NCBI RefSeq assembly: GCF_026967985.1
Contig: NZ_JAPVBJ010000004.1
Coordinates: 186,001-250,000 of the forward strand
DNA length: 64,000 nucleotides
Direction: 5' to 3'
DNA from: Modestobacter sp. VKM Ac-2984
GTDB taxonomy: Bacteria > Actinomycetota > Actinomycetes > Mycobacteriales > Geodermatophilaceae
Below are positions 17,201 through 26,156 of the stretch, one piece after another; the first letter of the stretch is position 1; the number at the start of each line of letters is the position of its first letter. Made by a program: the position numbers and the translations under genes. Under the pieces are notes generated by a model, which did not search any database, was not told the origin of the DNA, and saw only the letters and a list, made by a program, of their open reading frames with translations.

Positions 17201-18562
17201 TCAGCCCCGGTTCGCCGGGGGAGGACCGCCCTGCCCGGCCGGCACGGCCGGGGTCGGCTGGACCCGGGTGGCCGGACCGCGGGCAGGGACCGGCGGCGTC
17301 TGCCGCACGCCGGGCTGGGGTCGCTGCTGAGGTGCCTGCTCGGCCGCCGGCTGCTCCGCCGTCGTCCGGTCCTCGACCGGAGCCTGCTCGACCGGAGGCT
17401 GCTGGGCCGGAGCCTGCTGGGCCGGCGTGCTCTGGGTCGGGTGTGCCGGCGCCGGGGTCCGGACCGGCTGCTGCACGCCGGCCGCGGGTGCCGGCTGGGC
17501 CGGTACCGACTCGGTCCGGACCGCCTGCACCGGGACCGCCTGGGTCTGGGCGGCCGCCGGCTCCGGGGTGGGCTGCGTGGCCGGCGCCGCCGGGCGCTGG
17601 TCCGCACCCGACTGCTCCTCGGTCGGCTGCTCCTGCTGCGCGGACTCCGCCGGGGCGGGCTGCGGCGACCGGGCTGCCGCACGCTGCTCGGCCGGAGCCG
17701 CCGGCTGGGCGTCCTCGGCCGGCTGCGGCTGGTCGGACAGGTCGGGCAGCCGGCCGAGCAGGGTCCGGACGTCGGCCAGCCGGCGGGTCAGGTCGTCCCG
17801 GACCTTCCCGATCGCGGCCGCGGCGGCCTCGGCCTCGGCGACCGTGCGGTGGGCCCGCTCGTCGGCCTCGGCGACCCGCTGCTGGGCGGTGGCGACCGAG
17901 GCCTGCTCGCGCTCCTGCTCCAGCCGGGCGGCCTCGCTCCGGCGGGCGCGCTGGGCGATCTCGAAGTCCTGCTCGGCCTTGGCGCGGCGGGCCTGGGAGT
18001 CGTTGTCGAGCCGGGTCACCCGCTCCTGGGCCTTGGTGACCAGGTCGTCGGCGCGGGCCTGGGCGACCGCGGCGATCTGCTCGGCGTGCTGCCGTGCCTC
18101 GGCGACCAGGCGTTCGGCCTCGGCCCGGCTGGCGGCCGAGCGCTCCCCGAGCGCGCGCTCCTCACCGGCGATCCGCTCGCGGATCGCCTCCGCCTCGGCG
18201 GCCACGGCCGCCTGCAGCTGGGCGGCCTGCTCCTCGGCCGAACGCCGGATCTCCGCCGCCTCGTCCTGCGCGAGCTGCAGCATGTTGGAGATGCGCTCGC
18301 CCATGTTCTCGAACGTGGGGGCGCTCGCGCTGGCGGCCCGGCGTCGCAGCGACTCGACCTCGCCGTGCAGCGCCTGCAGCTGGCGGGCGAGGTCGGCCGA
18401 CCGGGACACGGCGGCGTCCCGGTCGGCCAGCGCCACGTGCAGGTCGGCGTCGAGACCGGCCAGCGTCTCGGCGACCTGGTCGCGGTCGTACCCCTTGCGC
18501 ACCACGTCGAAGGTGGGGCCGCCGTCGCGGTAACCGAACTCGTCGTCGCGGGGGTCGCTCAT
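17201..18562 (-). CDS. Scy/FilP/DivIVA-like coiled-coil protein
   Basis: A 453-residue protein. The N-terminal FDVVRKGYDRDQVAETL resembles the DivIVA membrane-binding segment. A long coiled coil follows (about 45-270) rich in Ala, Glu, Arg and Gln. The last 180 residues are a disordered Pro/Ala/Gln tail. This is the architecture of actinobacterial polar-growth scaffolds (Scy, FilP, Wag31). As I recall, in Streptomyces coelicolor scy lies next to mce, a thiolase and meaB, the same neighbours as here except that ccr is inserted. A role in polarity or cell shape is inferred. Confidence 0.85.
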   Translation of the reverse strand: MSDPRDDEFGYRDGGPTFDVVRKGYDRDQVAETLAGLDADLHVALADRDAAVSRSADLARQLQALHGEVESLRRRAASASAPTFENMGERISNMLQLAQDEAAEIRRSAEEQAAQLQAAVAAEAEAIRERIAGEERALGERSAASRAEAERLVAEARQHAEQIAAVAQARADDLVTKAQERVTRLDNDSQARRAKAEQDFEIAQRARRSEAARLEQEREQASVATAQQRVAEADERAHRTVAEAEAAAAAIGKVRDDLTRRLADVRTLLGRLPDLSDQPQPAEDAQPAAPAEQRAAARSPQPAPAESAQQEQPTEEQSGADQRPAAPATQPTPEPAAAQTQAVPVQAVRTESVPAQPAPAAGVQQPVRTPAPAHPTQSTPAQQAPAQQPPVEQAPVEDRTTAEQPAAEQAPQQRPQPGVRQTPPVPARGPATRVQPTPAVPAGQGGPPPANRG

Positions 18563-18640
18563 GGCGTCATCCTCGCATTGATCGAAGGTGTGGTCAGCGT
18601 GTCGAGGGCCGCACCCAGCGAACTCCCAGGTAGCCCCTCG

Positions 18641-19972
18641 TCAGACGTCCCGGAAGCGGTTGATCGCGGTGAGGTGCCGTTCCCGCTTGGCGTGGTCCTT
18701 GACGCCCAGGCCCTCCTCCGGGGCGAGGGTCAGCACGCCCACCTTGCCCTGGTGCAGGTTGCGGTGGACGTCGTAGGCGGCCTGGCCCACGTCGTCCATG
18801 GCGTAGGTCTTGGACAGCGTCGGGTGGATCAGCCCGCGGTCGATCAGCCGGTTGGCCTCCCAGGCCTCGCGGTAGTTGGCGAAGTGCGAGCCGACGATCC
18901 GCTTGAGGTTCATCCAGAGGTAGCGGTTGTCGTACTGGTGCAGGAAGCCGCTGGTCGAGGCGCAGGTGACGATCGTGCCGCCCTTCTTGGCGACGTAGAC
19001 GCTGGCGCCGAAGGTCTCCCGCCCGGGGTGCTCGAAGACGATGTCGGAGTCGTCCCCGCCCGTCAGCTCGCGGATCTTCGCGCCGAGCCGCTGCCACTCC
19101 TTCGGGTCCTGGGTCTCCTCGTCCTTCCAGAACCGGTAGCCCTCCGCGGAGCGGTCGATGACCAGCTCGGCGCCCATCCGGCGGACGATCTCGGCCTTCT
19201 CCGGGCTGCTCACCACGCACACCGGGATGGCCCCGCCGTTGAGCGCCATCTGGGTGGCGTAGGAGCCGAGCCCGCCGGAGGCGCCCCAGATGAGGACGAC
19301 GTCGCCCTGCTTCATGTTGGCGCCGTTGTGGCTGACCAACTGACGGTAGGCGGTGGAGTTGACCAGCCCGGGACAGGCCGCCTCCTCCCACGTGAGGTGC
19401 GCCGGCTTGGGCATGAGCTGGTTGCTCTTCACCAGCGAGAGCTCGGCCAGGCCGCCGAAGTTGGTCTCGAAGCCCCAGATCCGCTGCTGGGGGTCCATCA
19501 TCGTGTCGTCGTGGCCGGCCGGGTCCTCGAGCTCGACGGACAGGCAGTGGGCGACGACCTCGTCGCCGGGCTTCCACCTGTTGACGCCGGGGCCGACCCG
19601 CACCACGACGCCGGAGAGGTCCGAGCCCACCACGTGGTAGGGCAGGTCGTGCTTCTTGGTCAGCTCGTTGAGCCGGCCGTACCGGGCGAGGAACCCGAAG
19701 GTGGAGACCGGCTCGAAGATCGACGTCCAGACGGTGTTGTAGTTCACCGAGGAGGCCATCACCGCGATCAGCGCCTCGCCCGGCCCGATCTCCGGGGTCG
19801 GCACCTCCTCCACGTGGAGTGCCTTGCGGGGGTCCTTGTCCTTGGTGGGCAGGCCCTCGAACATGTCCTGCTCGTCGCGGCGGACCAGCACGGCACGGTA
19901 GGACTCCGGTGTCGGGAGTCCTCCGATCGCGTCGAGCTGGTCGGCGAGGACGGCGTCTCTGATCTGGTCCAT
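18641..19972 (-). CDS. ccr: Crotonyl-CoA carboxylase/reductase
   Basis: NADPH-dependent reductive carboxylation of crotonyl-CoA to (2S)-ethylmalonyl-CoA (443 residues), the defining step of the ethylmalonyl-CoA pathway. Medium-chain reductase fold: substrate domain about 1-185, nucleotide domain with IWGASGGLGSYATQMAL near 228-244. The four CO2-binding residues known from the Kitasatospora enzyme (Asn81, Phe170, Glu171, His365) appear as Asn79 (NYNTVW), Phe168-Glu169 (GFETNFGG) and His363 (GSHFANYRE), so this is a true carboxylase rather than a plain enoyl reductase. GGGAG precedes the ATG. A palindrome matching those at ecm, etfB and the dehydrogenase lies 53 bases upstream. Confidence 0.96.
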   Translation of the reverse strand: MDQIRDAVLADQLDAIGGLPTPESYRAVLVRRDEQDMFEGLPTKDKDPRKALHVEEVPTPEIGPGEALIAVMASSVNYNTVWTSIFEPVSTFGFLARYGRLNELTKKHDLPYHVVGSDLSGVVVRVGPGVNRWKPGDEVVAHCLSVELEDPAGHDDTMMDPQQRIWGFETNFGGLAELSLVKSNQLMPKPAHLTWEEAACPGLVNSTAYRQLVSHNGANMKQGDVVLIWGASGGLGSYATQMALNGGAIPVCVVSSPEKAEIVRRMGAELVIDRSAEGYRFWKDEETQDPKEWQRLGAKIRELTGGDDSDIVFEHPGRETFGASVYVAKKGGTIVTCASTSGFLHQYDNRYLWMNLKRIVGSHFANYREAWEANRLIDRGLIHPTLSKTYAMDDVGQAAYDVHRNLHQGKVGVLTLAPEEGLGVKDHAKRERHLTAINRFRDV

Positions 19973-20024
19973 GCGTGCGCTCCCGGGTCGTCATTGGCTC
20001 GGAGGGGCAGTGCGGTGGCCGGAG

Positions 20025-20040
20025 GTTACTGGCTGGTAGC
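20025..20040. promoter_or_regulatory. Palindrome GTTACTGGCTGGTAGC upstream of ccr
   Basis: Matches GTTACN6GTAGC exactly and differs from the ecm site (minus strand) only in the four central bases. It lies in the 100-base gap between mce and ccr, 53 bases before the ccr ATG, consistent with an operator at a separate ccr promoter. Confidence 0.65.
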
Positions 20041-20072
20041 TCCGGCTGACCAGGTCGTGTGACCCACGCAAC

Positions 20073-20525
20073 TCATCCCTGCGCGGCGGGCTCGACCAGC
20101 TCGACGAGCACCCCGCCGGCGTCCTTCGGGTGCACGAAGTTGACCCGGCTGCCCGACGTGCCGCGCCGGGGCTCGTCGTAGAGCAGCCGCATGCCGCGCT
20201 CGCGCAGCGTCGCGCTCGCCGCCTCGACGTCGGCGACCCGGAACGCCAGCTGCTGCAGGCCCGGGCCGGAACGGCCGATGAACTTCGCGATCGTCGACTC
20301 GGGGGTCAGTGGGGCGAGCAGCTGGACCCGGGTCTCGCCGTCGCCGACCGCGAGCATCGCCTCGCGCACGCCCTGCTCCTCGTTGGTCTCCTCGTGCACC
20401 GAGTGGATGCCGAAGGTCGCCGCGTAGAAGGCGATCGCCTCGTCCAGGTCGGGCACGGCGATGCCGACATGGTCGATCGTGGTGAACAGGCCGGTGTGCG
20501 CGTCGTCGGGCACGGCGGAGGTCAT
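20073..20525 (-). CDS. mce: Methylmalonyl-CoA (ethylmalonyl-CoA) epimerase
   Basis: A 150-residue vicinal-oxygen-chelate protein that interconverts the 2R and 2S forms of methylmalonyl-CoA and, in Ccr-containing bacteria, ethylmalonyl-CoA; needed because Ccr makes the S and Ecm uses the R isomer. The two beta-alpha-beta-beta-beta units begin IDHVGIAVPDLDEAIAFY and LQQLAFRVADVEAASATL. Metal ligands seen are His in DHVGIAV, Gln in RVQLLAP and Glu in VLVELVEP; the expected His of the fourth position is Gln (LQQLAF). CAGGAT lies six bases before the ATG, a leaderless pattern. It faces the thiolase gene divergently. Confidence 0.93.
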   Translation of the reverse strand: MTSAVPDDAHTGLFTTIDHVGIAVPDLDEAIAFYAATFGIHSVHEETNEEQGVREAMLAVGDGETRVQLLAPLTPESTIAKFIGRSGPGLQQLAFRVADVEAASATLRERGMRLLYDEPRRGTSGSRVNFVHPKDAGGVLVELVEPAAQG

Positions 20526-20741
20526 GCGCGCATCCTGCCGCTGCCGATCGCCCGGGGGCAGTCGGTTGTGACCGGCTTCACGTCCTGTCGATGGCCTCGG
20601 TCGCCGGTCCGGACCCGTTGGGCGGCGTGAGCCCTATCCTGACCACAGCCCGTGGTGTCCCGACGGCCCGCCCCGAGGGACCACGCGGTGTCCTGCCGAG
20701 ACGGTCGCCAACGGCGGTGACCGGGAGTCACTGGAGCCTCG

Positions 20742-21947
20742 ATGAGCCAGCCCGCATCCACCCGTTCCGTCATCGTCGGGGGTGCTCGCACCCCGATGGG
20801 CCGCCTGCTCGGCTCGTTGAAGGACTTCTCCGCCGCCGACCTGGGCGGGGTGGCGATCAAGGCGGCGCTCGAGCGCGCCGGCGTCACCGGCGACCAGGTG
20901 GACTACGTGATCATGGGCCACGTCATCCAGGCCGGGGCCGGCCAGAACCCCGCCCGGCCCGCCGCCGTCGCCGGTGGCATCCCGATGTCGGTGCCCTCGT
21001 TCACCCTGAACAAGGTGTGCCTGTCCGGCCTGGACGCGATCGCGCTGGCCGACCAGCTGATCCGGGCCGGTGAGTTCGAGGTCGTGGTGGCCGGTGGCAT
21101 GGAGTCGATGACCCAGGCGCCGCACCTGCTGCCCACCTCGCGCACCGGCACCAAGTACGGCGACGCCACGCTGGTCGACGCGATGGCGCACGACGGGCTC
21201 ACCGACACCTTCGACCAGGTGGCCATGGGGGCGCTCACCGAGCAGGCCAACAGCCGCTACGGGCTGACCCGCGAGGAGCAGGACGCGTTCGCCGCCGCCA
21301 GCCACCAGAAGGCCGCCGCCGCCCAGAAGAACGGCCTGTTCGACGACGAGATCACCCCGGTGCTCATCCCGCAGCGCAAGGGCGACCCGATCGAGTTCCG
21401 CGAGGACGAGGGCATCCGCCCGGACACCACCGCGGAGAGCCTGGGCCGGCTGAAGCCCGCCTTCTCGAAGGACGGCACGATCACCGCGGCCACCTCCTCG
21501 CAGATCTCCGACGGCGCCTGCGCGGTCGTGGTCATGTCCGCGGCGAAGGCCGAGGAGCTGGGGCTGACCGTGCTCGCCGAGATCGGTGCGCACGGCGTGG
21601 TCGCCGGGCCGGACGCGACGCTGCAGAGCCAGCCCGCGCGGGCGATCGCCAAGGCCTGCGCCCGGGAGGGGATCGACCCCGCCGACCTGGACCTGGTCGA
21701 GCTCAACGAGGCGTTCGCCGCCGTGGGCATCGTCTCCACCCGCGAGCTGGCGGTCGACGAGGAGAAGGTGAACCCCAACGGCGGCGCCATCGCGCTGGGC
21801 CACCCGATCGGGATGAGCGGTGCCCGGCTCGTGCTGCACCTGGTGCTGGAGCTGGGCCGCCGCGGTGGCGGGGTCGGTGCCGCGGCGCTGTGCGGCGGCG
21901 GCGGCCAAGGCGACGCGCTGATCCTGCACGTGCCCGCCCGGGCGTGA
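20742..21947 (+). CDS. Acetyl-CoA C-acetyltransferase (thiolase)
   Basis: Condenses two acetyl-CoA to acetoacetyl-CoA or the reverse (401 residues). The acyl-accepting Cys is in [12 protein letters not shown] (about residue 91), the NEAFAA motif near 330, the catalytic His in [16 protein letters not shown], and the second Cys in [11 protein letters not shown] near the C-terminus. GGAG upstream supports ATG 20742. Its TGA overlaps the GTG of meaB. As the entry step to acetoacetyl-CoA it completes the acetyl-CoA-to-crotonyl-CoA set together with the dehydrogenase at 13.4 kb and hydratase at 46.2 kb. Confidence 0.95.
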   Translation: MSQPASTRSVIVGGARTPMGRLLGSLKDFSAADLGGVAIKAALERAGVTGDQVDYVIMGHVIQAGAGQNPARPAAVAGGIPMSVPSFTLNKVCLSGLDAIALADQLIRAGEFEVVVAGGMESMTQAPHLLPTSRTGTKYGDATLVDAMAHDGLTDTFDQVAMGALTEQANSRYGLTREEQDAFAAASHQKAAAAQKNGLFDDEITPVLIPQRKGDPIEFREDEGIRPDTTAESLGRLKPAFSKDGTITAATSSQISDGACAVVVMSAAKAEELGLTVLAEIGAHGVVAGPDATLQSQPARAIAKACAREGIDPADLDLVELNEAFAAVGIVSTRELAVDEEKVNPNGGAIALGHPIGMSGARLVLHLVLELGRRGGGVGAAALCGGGGQGDALILHVPARA

Positions 21948-22975
21948 CGTCCCAGCCCGAGGGCACCGCCGTCCAGACGCCGGCCGCCGTGGTCCCGTCC
22001 GGGCGGCGGGGTCGCCGGGCGGCCGACGTCGGCACCCTGGTCTCCCGGGCCCGCGAGGGGGACGCCCGCTCGGTGGCCCGGCTGATCTCGCTCGTCGAGG
22101 ACGCCAGCCCGCTGCTGCGTGAGGTCGCCGCCGCGCTGGCGCCGCACACCGGGCGGGCCCGGGTCCTGGGGCTCACCGGGCCGCCCGGCGTGGGCAAGTC
22201 GACGACGACCACCGCCCTCGTGCGCGCCTTCCGGGACGCCGGCCAGCGGGTCGGGGTCCTGGCGGTCGACCCGTCGTCCCCGTTCTCCGGCGGGGCACTG
22301 CTGGGCGACCGGGTGCGGATGCAGGACCACGCCGGGGACAGCGGCGTCTTCATCCGCTCGATGGCCTCCCGCGGCCACCTCGGTGGGCTGGCCTGGGCGA
22401 CCCCCCAGGCGCTGCGGGTGCTCGACGCCGCCGGGTGCGACGTCGTCCTGGTGGAGACCGTCGGGGTCGGGCAGTCGGAGCTGGAGGTCGCCTCGCTCGC
22501 GGACACGACGCTGGTGCTGCTGGCGCCGGGGATGGGCGACGGGATCCAGGCCGCCAAGGCCGGCATCCTCGAGGTCGCCGACGTCTTCGTCGTCAACAAG
22601 GCCGACCGGGACGGCGCGGACACCACGGTGCGCGACCTGCGGGCGATGCTCTCCCTCGGCGGCCGGCACACCGAGTCCGGTGCCTGGCGCCCGCCGATCG
22701 TGAAGACGGTCGCCTCCCGCGAGACCGACAACGGGGTCGCCGACGTCATGGCCCGGCTCGACGAGCACGCGGACTGGCTGGCCTCCTCGGGCGAGGGGCG
22801 CCGGCGCCGGGTCGAGCGCGCCGCCCGGGAGGTCGAGGCGATCGCGGTCGCCGGGCTGCGGGAGCGGATGGGCGACGTCTCCGGGTCGGCGGCGCTCGGC
22901 GCGCTGGCCGAGCAGGTGGTGGCGGGGGAGACCGACCCCTACCGCGCGGCCGACGAGCTCATCGCGCAGCTGTAG
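21944..22975 (+). CDS. meaB: MeaB-type GTPase, mutase chaperone
   Basis: A 343-residue G3E GTPase that protects adenosylcobalamin mutases and gates cofactor loading. Walker A is [14 protein letters not shown] (about residue 80), followed by [19 protein letters not shown], the DxxG-type [10 protein letters not shown], and [10 protein letters not shown] for guanine recognition. The C-terminal helical dimerisation arm follows. Its GTG overlaps the thiolase stop (GTGA), so the two are translationally coupled. Candidate clients in this window are Ecm and the isobutyryl-type mutase. Confidence 0.95.
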   Translation: MTSQPEGTAVQTPAAVVPSGRRGRRAADVGTLVSRAREGDARSVARLISLVEDASPLLREVAAALAPHTGRARVLGLTGPPGVGKSTTTTALVRAFRDAGQRVGVLAVDPSSPFSGGALLGDRVRMQDHAGDSGVFIRSMASRGHLGGLAWATPQALRVLDAAGCDVVLVETVGVGQSELEVASLADTTLVLLAPGMGDGIQAAKAGILEVADVFVVNKADRDGADTTVRDLRAMLSLGGRHTESGAWRPPIVKTVASRETDNGVADVMARLDEHADWLASSGEGRRRRVERAAREVEAIAVAGLRERMGDVSGSAALGALAEQVVAGETDPYRAADELIAQL

Positions 22976-22998
22976 GAGGCGGCGGGCAGGATGGCGGC

Positions 22999-24474
22999 GT
23001 GAACGGGACCCCGGATGCCGTCGTCGTCGGAGCCGGACCCAACGGACTGGCGGGTGCGCTGCGGCTGGCCGCGGCCGGGCTCTCGGTGCGGGTGGTGGAG
23101 CGCGGCGAGCGGGCCGGTGGTGGCCTGCGCACCGAGGAGGTGACGCTGCCCGGGTACCGGCACGACATCTGCGCCTCGGTGCACCCGATGGCCGCGACCG
23201 CACCGTTCTTCCGCGAGTTCGACCTCGCCTCCCGGGGGGTCCGGCTGCTCCAGCCGGAGATCAACTTCGCCCACCCGCTGGACGGCGGCCGCGCTGCCCT
23301 CTCCCACCACTCGCTGGAGCAGACCGCGGCCGGGCTGGGCCGGGACGGGCGCGGCTACCGCCGGCTCTTCGGTCCGCTGCTGCGCCAGGCGGACGAGATC
23401 ACCGACTTCTTCCTGACGTCGGCGTTCCGGCGGCTGCCGCCGGTCAAGGGGTTCGCCGGGATCGCCGGCTTCGGGCTGCAGGGGCTGCCCAGCGTCGGCT
23501 GGCTGGCCCGCCGGCACTTCGACGACGATGCGGCCCGCGCGCTGATCGCCGGCGCGGCCGCCCACGGGATGCTCGACCTCAGCCGCCCGCTCACCGCAGC
23601 GCTCGGCATGTTCCTGGGGATGATGAGCCACCACCGCGGCTGGCCGCTGGTCGAGGGCGGCTCGCAGCAGCTGGCCGACGCGATGGTCACCGCGCTGGAG
23701 CAGCAGGGCGGTGAGGTGGTCACCGGCCACGAGGTCACCGACCTGCGCGAGTTCGACGGCGTCCCGGCCGTGCTGCTGGACACCTCGCCCAGCGCGTTCG
23801 TCGCGATGGCCGGCAACCAGGTCTCCGACGGCTACCGGCGCTGGGTGAAGCGGTACAAGCACGGGCCGGGGGTCTTCAAGGTCGACTGGGCGCTGTCCGA
23901 GCCGGTGCCGTGGACCAACCCCGACGTCCGCCGGGCCGGGACGGTGCACGTCGCCGGGACGATGGAGGAGACGATCGCCGGGGAGGCGGCGCCGGCCGCG
24001 GGGCGGATCTCCGACCAGCCCTACGTGCTCGCCGTCCAGCCCACGGTCGTCGACCCTTCCCGTGCGCCCGAGGGCGGGCACGTCTTCTGGGCCTACGTGC
24101 ACGTGCCGCACGGCTCGACCGTCGACATGACCGAGGCGATCGAGGCGCAGGTCGAGCGGTTCGCCCCGGGGTTCCGCGACACGATCCTGGCCCGGCGCAC
24201 CATGCACGCCGGGGAGATGGAGCACTGGAACCCCAACGACGTCGGCGGGGACATCTCCAACGGCGAGGCGTCGCTGCGGCAGATGCTCGCCCGGCCGGTG
24301 CCGCGGTGGAACACCTACAAGACCCCGGTCCGCGGCACCTACCTGGCGTCCTCGGCGACCCCGCCCGGGCCCGCGGTGCACGGCCACTGCGGCGACAACG
24401 CCGCCCGGGTCGCCCTGCGCGAGGTCTTCGGCATCCGTGACGCCCCGGCGCTCCGCCCCGCCCCGCCCACCTGA
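22999..24474 (+). CDS. FAD-dependent NAD(P)/FAD oxidoreductase, phytoene-desaturase-like
   Basis: A 491-residue flavoprotein. The N-terminal dinucleotide fold is VVVGAGPNGLAGALRLAAAG with the Glu in VVERGERAGGGLRTEE. The middle holds VEGGSQQLADAMVTALEQQGGEVVTG, as in phytoene desaturase/CrtI-like and retinol saturase proteins. The end includes VHGHCGDNAARVAL, the second FAD contact. Nearby genes are not carotenoid genes, so the substrate is unknown. GTG 22999 lies six bases after CAGGAT (22987-22992). The gap from meaB is 23 bases. Confidence 0.88.
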   Translation: MNGTPDAVVVGAGPNGLAGALRLAAAGLSVRVVERGERAGGGLRTEEVTLPGYRHDICASVHPMAATAPFFREFDLASRGVRLLQPEINFAHPLDGGRAALSHHSLEQTAAGLGRDGRGYRRLFGPLLRQADEITDFFLTSAFRRLPPVKGFAGIAGFGLQGLPSVGWLARRHFDDDAARALIAGAAAHGMLDLSRPLTAALGMFLGMMSHHRGWPLVEGGSQQLADAMVTALEQQGGEVVTGHEVTDLREFDGVPAVLLDTSPSAFVAMAGNQVSDGYRRWVKRYKHGPGVFKVDWALSEPVPWTNPDVRRAGTVHVAGTMEETIAGEAAPAAGRISDQPYVLAVQPTVVDPSRAPEGGHVFWAYVHVPHGSTVDMTEAIEAQVERFAPGFRDTILARRTMHAGEMEHWNPNDVGGDISNGEASLRQMLARPVPRWNTYKTPVRGTYLASSATPPGPAVHGHCGDNAARVALREVFGIRDAPALRPAPPT

Positions 24475-24566
24475 CCCGCGGCCGCTCCTCGCCCCCGGGC
24501 GGCGAGATGCGACTGGCCGCGGTGTCCGCCCGCGGTGACACCGCGTCCAGGCGTTCCTCGGCGTCA

Positions 24567-25439
24567 TCAGGTGAGGGCCGCCGCAATGCGGTCGAGCAGC
24601 TGGTCCGGTCGGTGCAGGTCGGCTGCGGTCACGAACAGCACCCGCCAGCCTGCGGCGAGCAGCCGGTTGAGCCGCTGGCGGTCGGCGGCGAACTGGCCGG
24701 GCTCGGCGTGCCACATCCCGTCGTACTCGAGGGCCAGCCGGTGCGCCGGCCAGGCGAAGTCGACCCGGGCCACGAAGCGACCCCGGTGACGCACCGTGAA
24801 CTGTGCGACCGGCGGGGGGAGCGACGAGCCGCCGATGAGCAGCCGCACCCGCGTCTCCTGGGGAGACCCAGCGAGTCCGTCGGCCAGACGCGGCACCTCC
24901 CGGACGGTGCGGCAGTCGCGTCCGGTCGCCGTCGCGGCGGACGCTCGGACAGCTCCCAGGTCGACGATCCCGGCAGCGGCGAACCGGTCGACCAGCGCCA
25001 CCGCCTCGGCGACCGGGCGGGTCCGGGCCAGGTCGAGGGTCGTCCGGACCGGTGACGTCACTGGCACCTCACGCAGCAGCCGCACCTCCGACGGGTCGAC
25101 CGCACCGCGTCGTACCCGGAGTCCGTGGGTCGCGCCGGCCCGGCAGGCGGCCGGCAGCACGAGCTCGACGTCGTCGTCGGTCTCGGCCACGGGGACGCCC
25201 CACCAGGTGGCTGCGCTGCGTCCGCAGACCACGGATCCCGGCAGCAACAGGCGTGCCGCGGCCTTCGCCCGCAGGTCGTGGGTGACGAGTAGGGAGGCGC
25301 AGGCATAGACGTCCGGGAAGAGCCGGACCCACGCGCGACTGCGCAGCTGGGCGGGCGTCAGGTGGCCGTCGCGCACGGCCGCCGATCCGCGGAACAGGCG
25401 CCCGCGCAGGGCGGTCGGTCGGGTGGGCTGAGGTGGCAC
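24567..25439 (-). CDS. DUF559-type endonuclease-fold protein
   Basis: About 290 residues. The N-terminal half has an AbiEi-like winged-helix pattern (LTPAQLRSRAWVRLFPDVYA) and VRTTLDLART. The C-terminal domain reads FVARVDFAWPAHRLALEYDG with Asp and Glu in the order of PD-(D/E)XK/Vsr-like nucleases, then ADRQRLNRLLAAGWRVLFVTA. Such genes are numerous and isolated in high-GC actinobacteria; they may be nucleases or toxin-like, without proof. GTG 25439 is the probable start. It is divergent from the MarR gene. Confidence 0.8.
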   Translation of the reverse strand: MPPQPTRPTALRGRLFRGSAAVRDGHLTPAQLRSRAWVRLFPDVYACASLLVTHDLRAKAAARLLLPGSVVCGRSAATWWGVPVAETDDDVELVLPAACRAGATHGLRVRRGAVDPSEVRLLREVPVTSPVRTTLDLARTRPVAEAVALVDRFAAAGIVDLGAVRASAATATGRDCRTVREVPRLADGLAGSPQETRVRLLIGGSSLPPPVAQFTVRHRGRFVARVDFAWPAHRLALEYDGMWHAEPGQFAADRQRLNRLLAAGWRVLFVTAADLHRPDQLLDRIAAALT

Positions 25440-25598
25440 GGCCGCAGCCTGCCGCCCGGTGGAGGTCCCGCGCTGACGTCGTCCACAGGCGGCCGGCGAG
25501 ACGCGGTCCGGCGCGGTGTCAGTCTCACCGGATGCCGCGATCGGGCGCATCTCGGCGGTGGCGGCCGGGTGCGCCGGCGGAGAACTAGCCTCCCGGTC

Positions 25599-26108
25599 AT
25601 GGTGCGACCGCTGGGCCTGCCGTTCGACCCGATCGAGCGCGCCGCCGAGAGCTGGGCGCAGCACTTCGGCCCGGCCGCCTCGATGCGGGCGGCGACGAGC
25701 GTGTTCCGGGTGCAGCAGATCCTGCTGGCCCGCTTCGACGAGGCGCTCAAGCCACACGGGCTCACCTTCGCCCGGTACGAGGTGCTGGTGCTGCTGACCT
25801 TCTCCCGCACCGGGCAGCTGCCGCTGAAGGTGATCGGCAGCCGGCTGATGGTGCACCCGACCAGCGTCACCAACGCGATCGAGCGGCTGGTGGCGGCCGG
25901 GTACGTCGAGCGGCGGCCCAACCCCGCCGACGGCCGCGGGGTGCTGGCCGCGATCACCGCGGCCGGGCGGGACGTCGTCCCGCGCGCGACCGAGGCGCTG
26001 ACCAGCCAGGACTTCGGGCTCGCCGACCTGCCCGAGGCGGAGCTGGACGTGCTGTTCGACGTGCTCAAGAAGGTCCGCCTCGGCGCGGGGGACGTCGCCG
26101 GCGACTGA
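25599..26108 (+). CDS. MarR family transcriptional regulator
   Basis: A 169-residue winged-helix regulator. The recognition region is LPLKVIGSRLMVHPTSVTNAIERLVAAGYVERRPNPADGR, the classic MarR core with Asp-Arg in the wing; the flanking helices dimerise. TAGCCT (25586-25591) lies seven bases before the ATG, a leaderless pattern. It ends 48 bases before the mutase gene at 26157, whose -10 region carries a GGACGTCC palindrome, so it probably controls that gene in response to an acyl-CoA or related ligand. Confidence 0.93.
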   Translation: MVRPLGLPFDPIERAAESWAQHFGPAASMRAATSVFRVQQILLARFDEALKPHGLTFARYEVLVLLTFSRTGQLPLKVIGSRLMVHPTSVTNAIERLVAAGYVERRPNPADGRGVLAAITAAGRDVVPRATEALTSQDFGLADLPEAELDVLFDVLKKVRLGAGDVAGD

Positions 26109-26131
26109 CCCGTGCAGGGGTGGCCGCAAAG

Positions 26132-26150
26132 TAGTTGGACGTCCTAGCAT
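26132..26150. promoter_or_regulatory. GGACGTCC palindrome overlapping the -10 box of icmA
   Basis: TAGTTGGACGTCCTAGCAT has a perfect 8-bp centre GGACGTCC (26137-26144) with partly matching flanks. The following TAGCAT (26145-26150) is a -10 box six bases before ATG 26157. A protein bound here would cover the promoter; the MarR protein encoded just upstream is the best candidate. Confidence 0.6.
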
Positions 26151-26156
26151 CTGGGC

